Part shown: piece after piece, positions 47,411 through 58,151 of the stretch
Layout: every line of letters begins with the position of its first letter
How positions within the stretch are numbered: position 1 is the first letter of the stretch
Assembly (NCBI GenBank): GCA_022497145.1
Contig: MU385885.1
Span: 186,001-250,000, forward strand
Direction: 5' to 3'
Length of the DNA stretch: 64,000 nt
From: Rostrohypoxylon terebratum
Lineage: Eukaryota > Ascomycota > Sordariomycetes > Xylariales > Hypoxylaceae
Translations under genes and position numbers: made by a program
The notes under the pieces: generated by a model
The model's database searches: none
The model's input: the letters and a program-made list of their open reading frames with translations, nothing else
Told to the model about the DNA's origin: nothing

Positions 47411-49305
47411 AATTCGTATGACGGACCTTCCACATGAACTCTCGAAAGCATCTTGGTTTACACCTCAAAGGATTCAAAAAAAACAACAACTTTTACTTGA
47501 ATTTCTTATGTTCTTATGGCATTTCCCTGGCTGGGCCGGCATGTACGAAGTTGAGGACGTCTTACGAGTCTAGCATTGGGTGACGAGAGAACGGTGCATA
47601 CGACCGGCACACAAGAGGAGTACGATATTGATCAGCACGAATTTGATATTTGACGTTGTGTTATTTCAATAGAACACACAAACTCGCTCGGGCGAGAGGG
47701 GCGCAAAAAGGAAAAGCAAGCAAGCAAAAGTTCGGTGTCGTACGATGCTCCATCATGTTACCAACGTCTCCAATGATGATGATACGATCATGATCGCGAC
47801 GGCGAGGGATGAGATACGCGGATGGGAAACAACAAAATTCCTATGATTATCATCCAGTTCTGTTCTATTACGTCAATCTGTTGGTTCCCTTCTCATGAGG
47901 ATGAAGAAGTTCGGGGGCGTCTATTTGTTTACTCCCATTGTCATCGTTGCTTGTACACTAGAAGACAACTATTTACTTTACTTTCGCACCATAGCAAAGA
48001 TCCGAGACATCAAAACCAGCTATTTATCACAACTAGCACCTATAAACAAACTACATACATTAGTTTACCTACTATTTATCTCGTCTATTTTTGGAGTAAG
48101 ATGAATCATTTTCGATAGAGTTCCTTAAAAGCACGAGACAGCGAGGTTGGGTAATCACATCTAATATCTATTGTCTCCGCAAGATACATGATTCAACTAA
48201 CATGCGAAGCATCGGCAGGTAGGCAAATGTACGTCTGTGGCTAATTTTTTTTCAATGATGTGTCCTGACTCCCTAGGACCTAGGTAGATTGGGTGTCTGG
48301 AAAGGCATAGTTCTTTCTCGGCATTATTATAACACAAGTCTCACCTTTATTAGCCCTACATAGATTTGCAAGCTAAACAGCGTAGTTAGGAGTAAGCAGT
48401 AGAAGAAAACATGGAATTTGCATTTTTGATATATATTTTCTTTGATCTTGATTGGTCGATCGATTAGACAAGACTTCATGATTGTTGGAATTTGATGGTG
48501 CTAGATAAGCTCAAGCTACTCCTTATATCTGAGTAGGGCCGAGTTACTCGAGAGAGAGGTAGGTTCTCGCTTCTAAGGCTGTTGTTAATTGAGTGCCTAG
48601 GTAATTATTCAAACAGGTAGTTAGGGAGGAGATACATACTAACTTGGCTACTCTTAACTTGACTACTATATGGAAGCCCCTCATCTTGTCTTATATCCAG
48701 ATAAGTATGGATGTTTGTTACCTACAGGAATACCTAATGCCCTACCTATATCATATGATATCCAATCGAGAAGGCTAAAGCAACGGGCGGCCTGTAGTGC
48801 AGCCTCGGCATCGCCAACTGCTCACTCTAGAATGCTTATAAATTCAGCAAATCAGCGGAAAAGCGCCACATAAATTCACCTCACGGAACATTTTAATGAT
48901 ACAGAAGGTTATTTTCAACTCCTGACCGAAACCGTCAATTTTCATTTATCTCCACTCGGCCCCTTCGTCTCTATAGATGGTATCACTCAAAACTAGCAAT
49001 ATATTATTCTTTCCGGCAAAAGAATCGTAAACCCACACAGGTCTCTCGTCACTTCTTGTTGCAGTCTGTCGGGCAGCTGACACCCGTATAACCGTATCCA
49101 TGATCCATAAATCCGTAAGCCATAATAAACCCGTGAACACCATGAGCCATAATCCCGTTCAATCGTACTATACATAATTCGTCAATCTATGATCGCTAGA
49201 TGAGTTCGTTAAAATGTCGAGAAGACATAAGCAGAAATAAAAATAAGATCGTGGGAAAATATATATATAAGAAGCGAATATCGATATAAATATCAAAAGT
49301 GCAAC
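47411..49305. other. convergent intergenic region
   Basis: 3' ends of the Ser/Pro-rich gene and of the DUF3433 gene face each other. I see no gene. There is a CCTAGG word cluster at 48272-48287. Confidence 0.55.
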
Positions 49306-52251
49306 CTAATGGTTGAACAAAGAGTCGCTGTCGTGGGGCAGAGGAGCGGATATGAGTTGTCCCCTTGCTCGCTTGTCGTAAGCACGTAGTTTTTTAGGGT
49401 TGACTGTGTACTTGCTGAAGCGTTTAATGCCGAGGCGTCCATCATTATTTCGACCGGTGCTCAAAGTCCACCGGCCCTGTCTATGCCAGTCCTTGCCAAG
49501 GTCGAGGTGCCCAGCTAAGTCTGTGGGTTCTAGCATCAGGTGTAAATCGAACGCCCCATCTGTGCGCAGTTTCTCGTCCGTGCAGAAGCTAATTATCTCT
49601 GCGAGACAGGTGACAGCATGAGGTAGTCGGAATTGACCTCTGTTGGGGATCAAGCAGATAAGCCCGGCGACATATAGGAATAATAGGGTAAGAATAATGG
49701 CGAATGCGGGCACGTTGGGATACATGCGCACGATCCTATCGGGCGGGGTTAAAGCTAGGAACAGACCGCCGCCCAAGACTGGTAGGAGAGCAAAAAGCGG
49801 CGACAGGAAAGACACGAAAGCCACTCGCCAATGCTTGTTCCTCAAGGCCTTATATGTTGATTCGAAAGGCAGGCATGTTGCGTAATCCAGAAGAAGTGAA
49901 GTTTCCGCTCGCGAACCCTCCGCACGGGACAGCTCACCCCAAGGGGCTAGGATACGCAGCGTTAGATCCAGTGACTGGAATAGCAGGAATAGTATGAGGC
50001 CTATGAGTGAAGGGATAAAAGAATAGACGAAGTCGGCAGGGGAAAACGCGCCAGCAACGGGCATAGCGCTAAGGAGAGGAAGGAAACCGTTGCGCAAGTC
50101 CGTAGAGTGTAGGAACGAGACAATGATTAATGCGATTAGCAGAATGGAACATGCCACGGCAAAAAGAGTGATCTGACTATCTCGGAAGCACCATGGGAGA
50201 TAACGGTAACGGATGTTGGGATCAGAGGATCGTTGTGCGGCTTCCGTTGATCCTTCTCGTCGCATAGCCCATTCTCGGCCTTCCGATTTCTCCGTAGTGA
50301 GGTCTCCTTCACCAGTGGGTCTCCCAATCCCGTACCATGTCCCGATCTCAGGCACTTCAGGAGAAAACCAAAAGCCGAGCCTGTCGGTATTTCCTTTCAG
50401 CCTCTGTCGCATGCTGCTTCGCGTCGCTGCCATCTCCAGCCCGCGATATTGTGACTGCGAATTACTTTGCGAAACGAGAAAGATAATATCGCCTAGTGTT
50501 CGGAGACCCCATCTTTGCATCATTCCCGTCCTTCGCCGGTTCCAGAAGACAAATAGCACCACCAGCGACAGCATAAACGACACATAAAGTGCCACCAATG
50601 TCCATGCCACACCCTGGACGGTCGCCCATATCCAGTTTCCGTCGACCAGGATTACAGTGAAAAGGCTGCTTTGGAGCGGGATTGTGAAATTCAGAAGCCA
50701 AACGTTGAAAATAGGTATCCAGATATTCCATGGTCCGCCGAGCTGAGGCCAAAGAAAAGATTTGGGGTATAGAGGTAAGAACACAGAGTCTCGTCGTTCG
50801 TTACGATCATCCGAAGCCAAAGCCGAAAATGGTAAAACCCAAAACGCAGCGGTGATAACACACTGGGCGTAAACCAATATTATGATAGCTAGCAGCTGTG
50901 GCAACATCCGAAAAAGAAAATATTGCCCGCCATAGATCGTGCCAGAGTATGGTGTCAAACCATTGTGATTCGTAGAATAGACGGCGGAAACTATAAGAGC
51001 CACAACCATCAAAAGACATAAGATCGCCAGTATCAGCAAAGACTGTGGTCGTAAGATCCAAGGCTTCAATGTCAGAGGCGCCTCCCAATCCAGGGCCTTT
51101 CCGCAATCGTGTAAGCCCGCCTCAGGGTCAATTACCAGATCTGACCTTGCTTGCCAATGCTCTAAGTTTCTCGGGAGGTTAGGTTTAGGCTTGGGAGAGA
51201 TTGTGCGCTCCCCCTGTTGTTCACTGAAAGGAGATGAATCTCTGTTGTGACCCTGACCTGCGGCGTTAGCAGCCAAAATAGCACCGACGGGGTCATCCGT
51301 GAATTCGGCCCTTTCTTGACGTTGCTGGCGCTTTTCTCGCAGCTCATCCTCGGCAGTGGGGGTAGGAGCAGAGACAATCGGCCCAGGATGCGAACCCATG
51401 GGCCAATTTTGGCCAGCATTATCACGTACGATTGTCTCTGGTGGTAGTTGCACCGCCGAAGCTTGTTTGTATGGACTTGAGACTGTCGTGGGTGTGAAGT
51501 GATAAGCATGTTGGTGGGATTCATCACTTCCAGACGAAGGGTATCCTGTTATGCCCTGACCATTGTCACGTTGTTTCGTCAGGGCTTCCAGGGCGTAGCG
51601 GATATAGGGGCCATCGTCTACGCCGGGGGTAACGACGCCGGCAGCTCTCGCTAAATCGTCCTTGAAATCGCCATAGTTGGGATCTTGCTGAGGAACCATG
51701 GGGGGGAATTGTGGCTGATCGTAGCGCATTCCGGGAGTTGACATCACCGAACGATCGACATCCTCGTCTAAGGGTTGTTGGGGACCCCAGAGTCTCTGGG
51801 GACCGTAAACCTCGGACTCGGAGGGAATTGAAGGAGGTGTGGGGGCTGGAGGAGGTGTCGGTGCATAGGGTACGACGGTAGATTGTGAAGCGGGAGATGG
51901 ATCTTGACGGCCGTTGCTATCGGACTCTACCAGCCGTGGAGAGCCTTGGGTGAAGGTAACCCGGGATGCGGTTGTCGTTTGTGCGGAGATGGTGGAAGTA
52001 GATGGATGAGATTGATGATGCGGATTTTGACCTAAGGGAGTTAAGTGTTAATAGTTAGAGGTTACTAGAGGTTACTAGAGGTTACCAGGTACTAGGTAGA
52101 GATTACTGGATCAATGTATCCATGGATAAGGGATTAGGGGTAAGGGGTTGATCAAAGCTGAAAAGCTGAGAATTGACATACGGTTTGGTTGGTTTGGTTG
52201 GTTTGGTTGATTGCGTTGGAGGTAGTCTGAGTCCAGATTTTGAGAGCTCAT
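49306..52251 (-). CDS. DUF3433 multi-pass membrane protein
   Basis: Two exons, 52251-52182 and 52031-49306, give 931 aa. The 150-nt intron (GTATGT donor, TTAACAC-type branch, CTTAG acceptor, phase 1) joins a 23-codon first exon to the long open frame. Without it the long frame has no upstream start, the first internal ATG being at 51744. Residues about 1-340 are cytosolic-looking, Pro/Ser/Gln-rich, with a charged RQERAEF region. Two membrane blocks follow: about 350-530 (starting LKPWILRPQSLLILAILC) and about 640-860 (starting YLPWCFRDSQITLFAVACSI), each with several hydrophobic helices separated by a cytosolic loop. This duplicated arrangement is typical of fungal DUF3433 proteins, whose function I do not know. 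The first exon encodes an NQP tripeptide repeat created by a 9-bp DNA repeat directly against the donor site. Confidence 0.85.
52058..52086. repeat. 10-bp tandem repeat inside the DUF3433 intron
   Basis: The unit AGGTTACTAG is repeated nearly three times within intron 1 of the DUF3433 gene. Confidence 0.85.
52182..52208 (-). repeat. 9-bp coding repeat at a splice donor
   Basis: Three copies of the unit CAACCAAAC (minus strand) encode the Asn-Gln-Pro repeat at the end of exon 1 of the DUF3433 gene and abut the GTATGT donor. Copy-number change would keep the frame. Confidence 0.8.
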
Positions 52252-52498
52252 CCTTCCACTTCGTCTCTCTAGTTCGTCGTACTAAAAAAAACGGCCTCAA
52301 TCCACTTGGACTAACCTAGCCAATTATTCCTTGGTAGTACGAAATGGTGTTTTGTTTTGTTACTTCACTTGTCTTGTATGTAAAGATAGACGGGAAGAGT
52401 GCACGAGAAGAGATTTGGTGTAAATATTTCTGCAGGTCGGGTGTAATAGTACTAATAGTAATAGTAATAGTAATAGGCATAATGAGAGGGCTGGTTAT

Positions 52499-52560
52499 GC
52501 CGGATGCTGGATGCTTGATGCTGGACGCTGGATGCTGGACGCTGATGCTGGATGTGCTGG
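52499..52560. repeat. degenerate GGATGCT/GGACGCT minisatellite
   Basis: Seven- to eight-base units of the form GATGCTG and GACGCTG are repeated about eight times with substitutions and small indels. Confidence 0.85.
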
Positions 52561-53407
52561 TTTATGTGAGGCTGGGTGCCCAACCACCAACCACCGCAAG
52601 ACCACGGAAGAGAATCTCAATCCCACCTCACAAAAACCTGAAACCGTACCTGAGAATCTTCAGACATGGTAGAAATAGCTACACTTACTTTACTCACATA
52701 TAGTACCTTTTTTTTCCTAAAAAGAGCCATGAACGGTATACGAATATATTCAATTCGTCGATGCTGTTCACGATATCGTAACTATCAATTATATGATGCA
52801 TTTGAAAAGAAATCGATAGCCGATTGGGTGGAGGGACAGCGACAAGACAAGCACGAAAGAGTGGGGACGCTATGGAGCTTGGGCCTCTTTTTCCTTTTTT
52901 TCTCATAGCTTATTAATATTACCTAGTATTTACTAGGTAGGTATTAGGTACATATGTACGAGGTAGTAGGTGGGGCCATCAAGTCTCACATGTACCTAGG
53001 TAACTTCGTGCTTGGCAGGTACTCGATCCTTGTGCAGCTCGTGAAAGCTTACTTAATCAAGATCGATCAATCCTAATACTTAAGTCTTAGGTACATAGTA
53101 GTAAGCTCACCGATCTTTTAGCATCTCCGTTTTTCCCTTTTCTCATTTCCCAATCCTAACGTCAATAATTTCATAAAAGTACTGGTATCCAAGATCATCG
53201 AACTACAATCAGGACAGATCTCAAATAGCTTACTACGGCGATAGCCTTTCGACAACACACCGATCACACCGATCACTTGACCACTCACGATGAAGACCTG
53301 TTATGCATTCGGCATGACAAGTTGACAACTAAGCATGTGCATTGTGGGTATCAAGTGAGGAGGAGCCCCGGAAGAGCTAGAGCCATAGTAGTACTATTTA
53401 TTGCCCT

Positions 53408-53445
53408 CCAGGCCCCCTTCACCCCCTTCAGGCCCCCTTCAGGCC
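53408..53445. repeat. C-rich tandem repeat
   Basis: Units of GGCCCCCTTCA and CCCCCTTCA type are repeated about four times. Confidence 0.8.
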
Positions 53446-54603
53446 TTCAACGTCCAGTACGAGTCACTACCTAGTATTCATATTACATGATGGGCCCATT
53501 TTTGGATATACATAGCTGGAGGGAATCTCCGCCATTTCGGCCAGCCTGTTTGGAAGTCCTATCCACGAGTTAAAAACGTAGAGCCCAGTTGACCCGTAAC
53601 CGTGAAGAAAAAGGAGAGTAGCCTTGAAAAGGTAGAAGATCCGGATGGCTCGTCTGAGAATCAGCATCTTATCCAGCATCATATCCCGAATCTAGTTATA
53701 TGGTCTCGAAGAAGATTCTTGAATCATTAAGCATGGACATTGTATTCCCTAGATGAGGATTGAATACCCCCTAGGTAGTGTAAGCACATTTTAAAAACTA
53801 GGGAGCTCAATTCTTAGCTAAGAGAAAATAGATAGATATTAGTACTATTATTGCAATCTCCCTCAACTTTGAAGGGATGCCCACGTGGTTGAGAAGCCGT
53901 CATTTGCCTTCTCTAGAACAAGACAAAAATACAAAAAGTAGTATCAATCTGAAAAGCCTCAAAACTCCTTTTCGATGCCGGCTATACAGACGAGTATCTA
54001 AAGCAATTTCTCTTTGCAATCCAGATTGGAAAGCCTGATCTCGAGTAATTACACGCAATTACAGGGAAGAATGCATTGTCGGGGACTCGTTCATAGCTAA
54101 GCTCAAGCTACTATCGGCAACACTTACCAGGAAGATGTTGATATATCGCGTGGAATCTCCATTGCCACCGCGATGGAATGGATTTACACCAAATATTATG
54201 TGCTGGGTATAGCTCGTGCAGGGTACGGCTTCGCTATAGCCAGCCCATCTAAGACAAAGTGAATACCTAGGGATGACCTAGTGAGCCGCACGTCAGGTAT
54301 GCGATAAATTCTCAGAAAATATACGTCCCTTGAAATATTAGTTCATTATACTATGGCATTTTGCTACCTCAGAAGGTGTTTGGATCGACAGGCACAGTAT
54401 TCCAAGGCTGAGGCGAGGCCAATCTTCTAGAATTCTCCTGGCTTAATATGACGGAACAGTAAGTATAAATCTGGTGGAAGATCCGCTCATTTTCGCGTCT
54501 TAGAACACCATCTCTTCTTGAGTAGTAGGCAGGGAGCAGAAGAGTAGCAGAGCAGCGAGAGACTAGCCTAGTTGGTCATATCGTCGCTTTTGGATCAGCC
54601 AAC

Positions 54604-56653
54604 ATGTTGAACCAGATCGTTCTCGCGGCTCTCATGCCGGCCATTATGGCAAGCCCCATTGCGTAAGTCCTTCCCGATCAGTATTGATCTAGCCTCGTCT
54701 TCTAACAAAAGTAGTACGCAACGGAGCCAGAGCCGGTCTGTCCCTTCGGGCATGGGTGGTGTCATGTACCATAATAACATCCCCACAGCTGCGGCCGAGG
54801 CTATGGCTTTGGACCACACAGCTATGAGGAATGGCGCTCTTCAGAAGCTCACGCACACGGTAGACAACCTGCCGCCTAATGAATCAGTGACCGACGTCAA
54901 GCACGTCGACAAGGGGGCCTCGAAAACCAAGCACCACGCTCGTACACCCGAGCCGACTGTATTCATTGCACCTACACCAATTGAACGTCGTCAAATCAAC
55001 ACTAGTATGCTGGACGATATTTCCGACAACGCCGTTTCCTTTGCCACTGGAATTGTCGAGTCCGTCACTAGCGGTCTCAACAAACTACCCCCTTCAAAGA
55101 GAGAAGAGAAGGCCGAATCAACGTCTAGTGCTCCTGCAGCTATGCCTACCGGCGCCATGAATGCGTCCGCTTTAGCTACAGAAAACTGTGACTGCATCGG
55201 CGCGTGCGAAGACATAGATGGCAAAGCTAAGCAAATGCAATGTATTAAGGAATGCGCCAACAGCTGTGACGGCGATGATGATACCGAGCAAAAGAAGGAC
55301 CCTGTCAAGAACTTGCTCGGTTCTCTCGGTCTTAGAGAAATCACCCCTGGCCAAATTGAGCATGCGGAGAGACCCAACCCTAGGCCTATGAAGGCCACCG
55401 AAGTATCGGCTGAAGAAGCTTTCGAGGAGTGCATGCACAACTGCAAGACTCACAACTACCAGCACTCCAGCGTCGGGCTCAGCGTCGACCAGTGCGGTGA
55501 CACTTCCTGTGAGGATGGATGTGCCAAGTACAAGAGCGCCGCAGCGTTCGCGCACGAGAAGATTGTGCACAAGACATACCTCAGAGCCGTCGACAGCTAT
55601 CCGACCGAACCAGAACCGAAGCACCATACCAAAGTTGAGCACGGTAAAGTCAAAGAAAGCGAGGAATTTAAAGCTTGCATGAAGGAGTGCAAAACCCACA
55701 ACTGCAAACACTCCAGCGTCGGACTCTCCCTCGACCAATGTGGCGACACCGCGTGCGCCGATGCGTGCGCAGGTTACAAGCACTCGGCGGCCGCTGGCTT
55801 CCACAATGCAATGCTCCCCCGTGAGCAGCTCGACTACCCTGCATCTCCCAAACCAGTCGCCGAACCCGACGCGAAGTCTCGCCCACCCCCGACGCACAAG
55901 ACTTCCGAGCACAAGAAAGGCGGAAAGTCTCACTCACACCCGAAGCACAAAGCTTCCGGGCACAAGAAAGGCACGAAGGCAGAATCTCACGGAATCCACA
56001 AGAAGCAGGTCGAGCCCGTCCCCGAGATCGAAGCTCTACCCGCTGTCCCAAAGGTGACCCCTGTCCCAGAAATCGCACCCCTCCCCAAGGTAGAACGTCT
56101 CCCGGAAGTGGCTTCCGTAGCGCTTCTTCCCAGAGCTGAACCTCTGCCCTCAGTCCCTGCGGCCCCGGACGCGGTCCATGCACCCGTCAAGCCAGCCACT
56201 CCCGCCCCTGCCGGTGCTGCCGGTCCTGGCTCTCACCCGCCGCCAGAGATCCCCGTTGCTGCTGAGAAAGCATCTGAGGACTACGAATCGTGCATGCAGC
56301 AATGCAAAACCCACAACTGCAAGCACACCTCTGTCGGACTTGACACGGAGCAATGCGGCAAGACCTCGTGCGAGGAACAGTGCGCCTCGTACCACGAGGC
56401 CGACGCCGTCGTAGTTGGAAAGCATATGGTGCACGAACCTGGCGCAAAGGTAGCTCCCTACACCCACGCCGTTCCGGTTGCGGAAGGCCACGCCAGCGCT
56501 GAGTTCGAGGAATGTGTCAAGCAGTGCAAGACCCACAACTGCCAGAAGACCGGTGTTAGTCTAGACACCGAGCAGTGTGGCGACACGTCTTGCGAGGAGG
56601 AGTGCTCCAAGGGCTACGGCGAGGCCGCTTTCCGTGCCCATGGCAAGGCTTAA
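54604..56653 (+). CDS. secreted protein with four six-cysteine repeats
   Basis: Two exons, 54604-54662 and 54715-56653, give 665 aa. The 52-nt intron has GTAAGT donor, CTAAC branch and GTAG acceptor; an alternative AAAAG acceptor 3 nt earlier would add one residue. Exon 1 encodes a signal peptide (LNQIVLAALMPAIMA core), so the protein should enter the secretory pathway. It carries a repeat of about 38 residues four times: 55421-55531, 55664-55777, 56279-56392 and 56501-56617. The cysteine spacing is C-x3-C-x4-C-x11-C-x4-C-x3-C, which reads the same from both ends; conserved residues are CKTHNC and EQCGDTSC. A fifth, degenerate cysteine cluster is at 55187-55267. In the first full repeat the third Cys is Tyr. 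Repeats are separated by Lys/His-rich (HKKG) and Pro/Val/Glu-rich linkers. Possible Kex2 sites (RR, KR) lie before the repeats. I recognise no named family; a wall protein or secreted effector-like protein is inference. Confidence 0.85.
55187..55267 (+). other. degenerate cysteine cluster (repeat 0)
   Basis: The spacing is C-x1-C-x3-C-x11-C-x3-C-x3-C. The central x11 loop matches the four downstream repeats, but the KTHN element is absent. It may be a diverged founder copy. Confidence 0.7.
55421..56617 (+). repeat. array of four coding repeats
   Basis: Four copies of a 111-117-nt coding unit lie at 55421-55531, 55664-55777, 56279-56392 and 56501-56617. They occur as two close pairs (gaps of about 130 and 110 nt) separated by a 500-nt proline-rich segment, which suggests duplication of a pair. 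Confidence 0.9.
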
Positions 56654-57182
56654 GCTGCTTCTAACCACCAGCTTCCGTCACCACAGGTAAGACCACCGCG
56701 CACACCCGCAAAGCCTCATTCTTACACTAACCCTGTTATAGCTTTCCAGACAGCGTTTTCATGTTGCAACCATAAGACCAGGACTTAATACGAAGAAAAA
56801 GTTATAGAATCAAACTTGTCTCCAGTCGTTTTCCTCATGACTCACGAATCGGACGGACGAAATCATGAAAATCGTGCATTTTTTCTTTTGGGGCCCTGCT
56901 AGGTTTTCAGACTGGGATATTTTAATACCATAATAATTATTAAGTGTTATACTTATAACATTGAATAAATTTTTTTTTTGTAGTTTTAGTCTGGTCATTG
57001 CTTAATAATAGCCGTCACGACTTGATCTTGCATTTGATGTCTATTGATCCATCGATCCATCCTTCCCTCTTCACCTTTTGATCGGATCATGACGTGCTAA
57101 GATGATATTCCCCCCGCCACTGCCTATCGGCACTTGTTGAAATCAAACCCCTTTTCTCCTTTACCAACAGCCGACGCACAAA
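56654..57182. other. convergent 3' region
   Basis: The 3' UTRs of the cysteine-repeat gene and of Ade1 share this 529-nt stretch. Apart from the probable 3' UTR intron and an A/T-rich zone with a T9 run at about 56970-56978, I see nothing in it. Confidence 0.55.
56687..56741 (+). other. probable 3' UTR intron of the cysteine-repeat gene
   Basis: A 55-nt segment with donor GTAAGA, branch CACTAAC and acceptor TTATAG starts 33 nt after the stop codon. All three splice signals are strong, yet the segment lies outside the coding frame. Confidence 0.65.
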
Positions 57183-58151
57183 CTACCCCTTCAAAGCCTC
57201 CTCCAACGTCCTCCCCGTCAACCTTCTGAAAACCTCCGCGTACCTCTCCCCCGTCGCGGCCAGCACGTCCTCGGGCACCTCCACGCCCTCCTTGCCCTTG
57301 AGCCCGTTCTCCGTCAGCCAGTTCCTGAGGAACTGCTTGTCGAAGCTCTCCTGGTCGCGTCCGGGCTCGTACTTGTCCTTGGGCCACATGCGCGACGAGT
57401 CCGACGTCAGCACCTCGTCGACGAGCACGACCTCGTCCGCGTCCACGTCGAGCCCGAACTCGAACTTGGTGTCCGCGATGATGATGCCGCGCTCCGCCGC
57501 GTACTCCTGCCCCGCGCGGAACACCCGCAGCGCCAGCTCCTCGATGCGCGCCGCGTACCGCTCCCCGACGATCTGCGCCGCGCGCTCGCGCGAGATGTTC
57601 TCGTCGTGCTGGCCCAGCGGCGCCTTCGTGCTGGGCGTGTAGATGGGCCCGCCCGGCACGGCGTCGCACTCGCGCAGCCCCGGCGGCAGCGGCGTGCCGT
57701 GGACCGTGCCGTGCGCCTGGTACTCCTTCCACGCGGACCCGGTCACGTAGCCGCGCACGATGGCCTCGAGCGGGAACACCTTGAGCTTGCGGACCTGCAT
57801 GCTGCGGTTCCTGATCAGCCGCGCCTCCTCGGCCTCGACCTGGGCCGGCACGTCGGTGGTGAGGAAGTGCGTCTTGAGCCCGGGCACCTTTTGCGACAGC
57901 ACGTTGAACCAATGCACCGATTGCAGTGTCAGCAACGCGCCCTTGTGAGGCACGCCGTTCTTCATCACCACATCATAGGCGGAGATGCGGTCTGATGCGA
58001 CGAATAGGAGGGTCTTGTCGTCCACGCTATACAGGTCGCGCACCTTTCCCTCGGCCAGCTTGGGGAGTGACGTCAGATTGATTTTCGTGAGGATCTGACT
58101 GGAGCCCATGTTTTGTTTCTGGACTTTCTTGGTTGATTGAAATGTTGACAA
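57183..58151 (-). CDS. ADE1: SAICAR synthetase (phosphoribosylaminoimidazole-succinocarboxamide synthase)
   Basis: A single exon of 322 aa from the first ATG; a second in-frame ATG at 58109 would give 308 aa, closer to usual length, so the true start is open. The conserved N-terminal block KLAEGKVRDLYSVDDKTLLF is followed by ASDRISAYDVVMKNGVPHKG, then RGYVTGSAWKEYQAHGTVHG, the signature LPPGLRECD and the C-terminal ADTKFEFGLD with LVDEVLTSDSSRMWP. The enzyme joins CAIR and aspartate using ATP, step seven of de novo purine synthesis, in the cytosol. From about 57200 to 57850 the third positions are almost all G or C, much more biased than neighbouring genes, which opens a long antiphase frame. 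A purine-pathway link to neighbours is not visible. Confidence 0.96.
   Translation of the reverse strand: MSTFQSTKKVQKQNMGSSQILTKINLTSLPKLAEGKVRDLYSVDDKTLLFVASDRISAYDVVMKNGVPHKGALLTLQSVHWFNVLSQKVPGLKTHFLTTDVPAQVEAEEARLIRNRSMQVRKLKVFPLEAIVRGYVTGSAWKEYQAHGTVHGTPLPPGLRECDAVPGGPIYTPSTKAPLGQHDENISRERAAQIVGERYAARIEELALRVFRAGQEYAAERGIIIADTKFEFGLDVDADEVVLVDEVLTSDSSRMWPKDKYEPGRDQESFDKQFLRNWLTENGLKGKEGVEVPEDVLAATGERYAEVFRRLTGRTLEEALKG

Larger units (their letters stand above)
52252..54603. other. divergent intergenic region
   Basis: It lies between the divergent DUF3433 and cysteine-repeat genes. I see no gene. It holds a TAATAG microsatellite (about 52451-52475), a degenerate GGATGCT minisatellite (52499-52560) and a C-rich repeat (53408-53445). 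A short frame at 54150-54262 on the + strand has no recognised relative. The last 150 bp before 54604 are the likely leader of the cysteine-repeat gene. Confidence 0.55.

Noticed and set aside
53467..53682. 71-codon minus-strand frame with a LFLHGYGSTG word
   Set aside because: The hydrolase-like word is isolated, with no further motif in any frame nearby.
57124..57912. 262-codon minus-strand frame overlapping ADE1
   Set aside because: It is the antiphase shadow of the GC-rich ADE1 coding sequence, composed almost wholly of Arg, Gly, Ala and Val; ADE1 in the other frame has every family motif.
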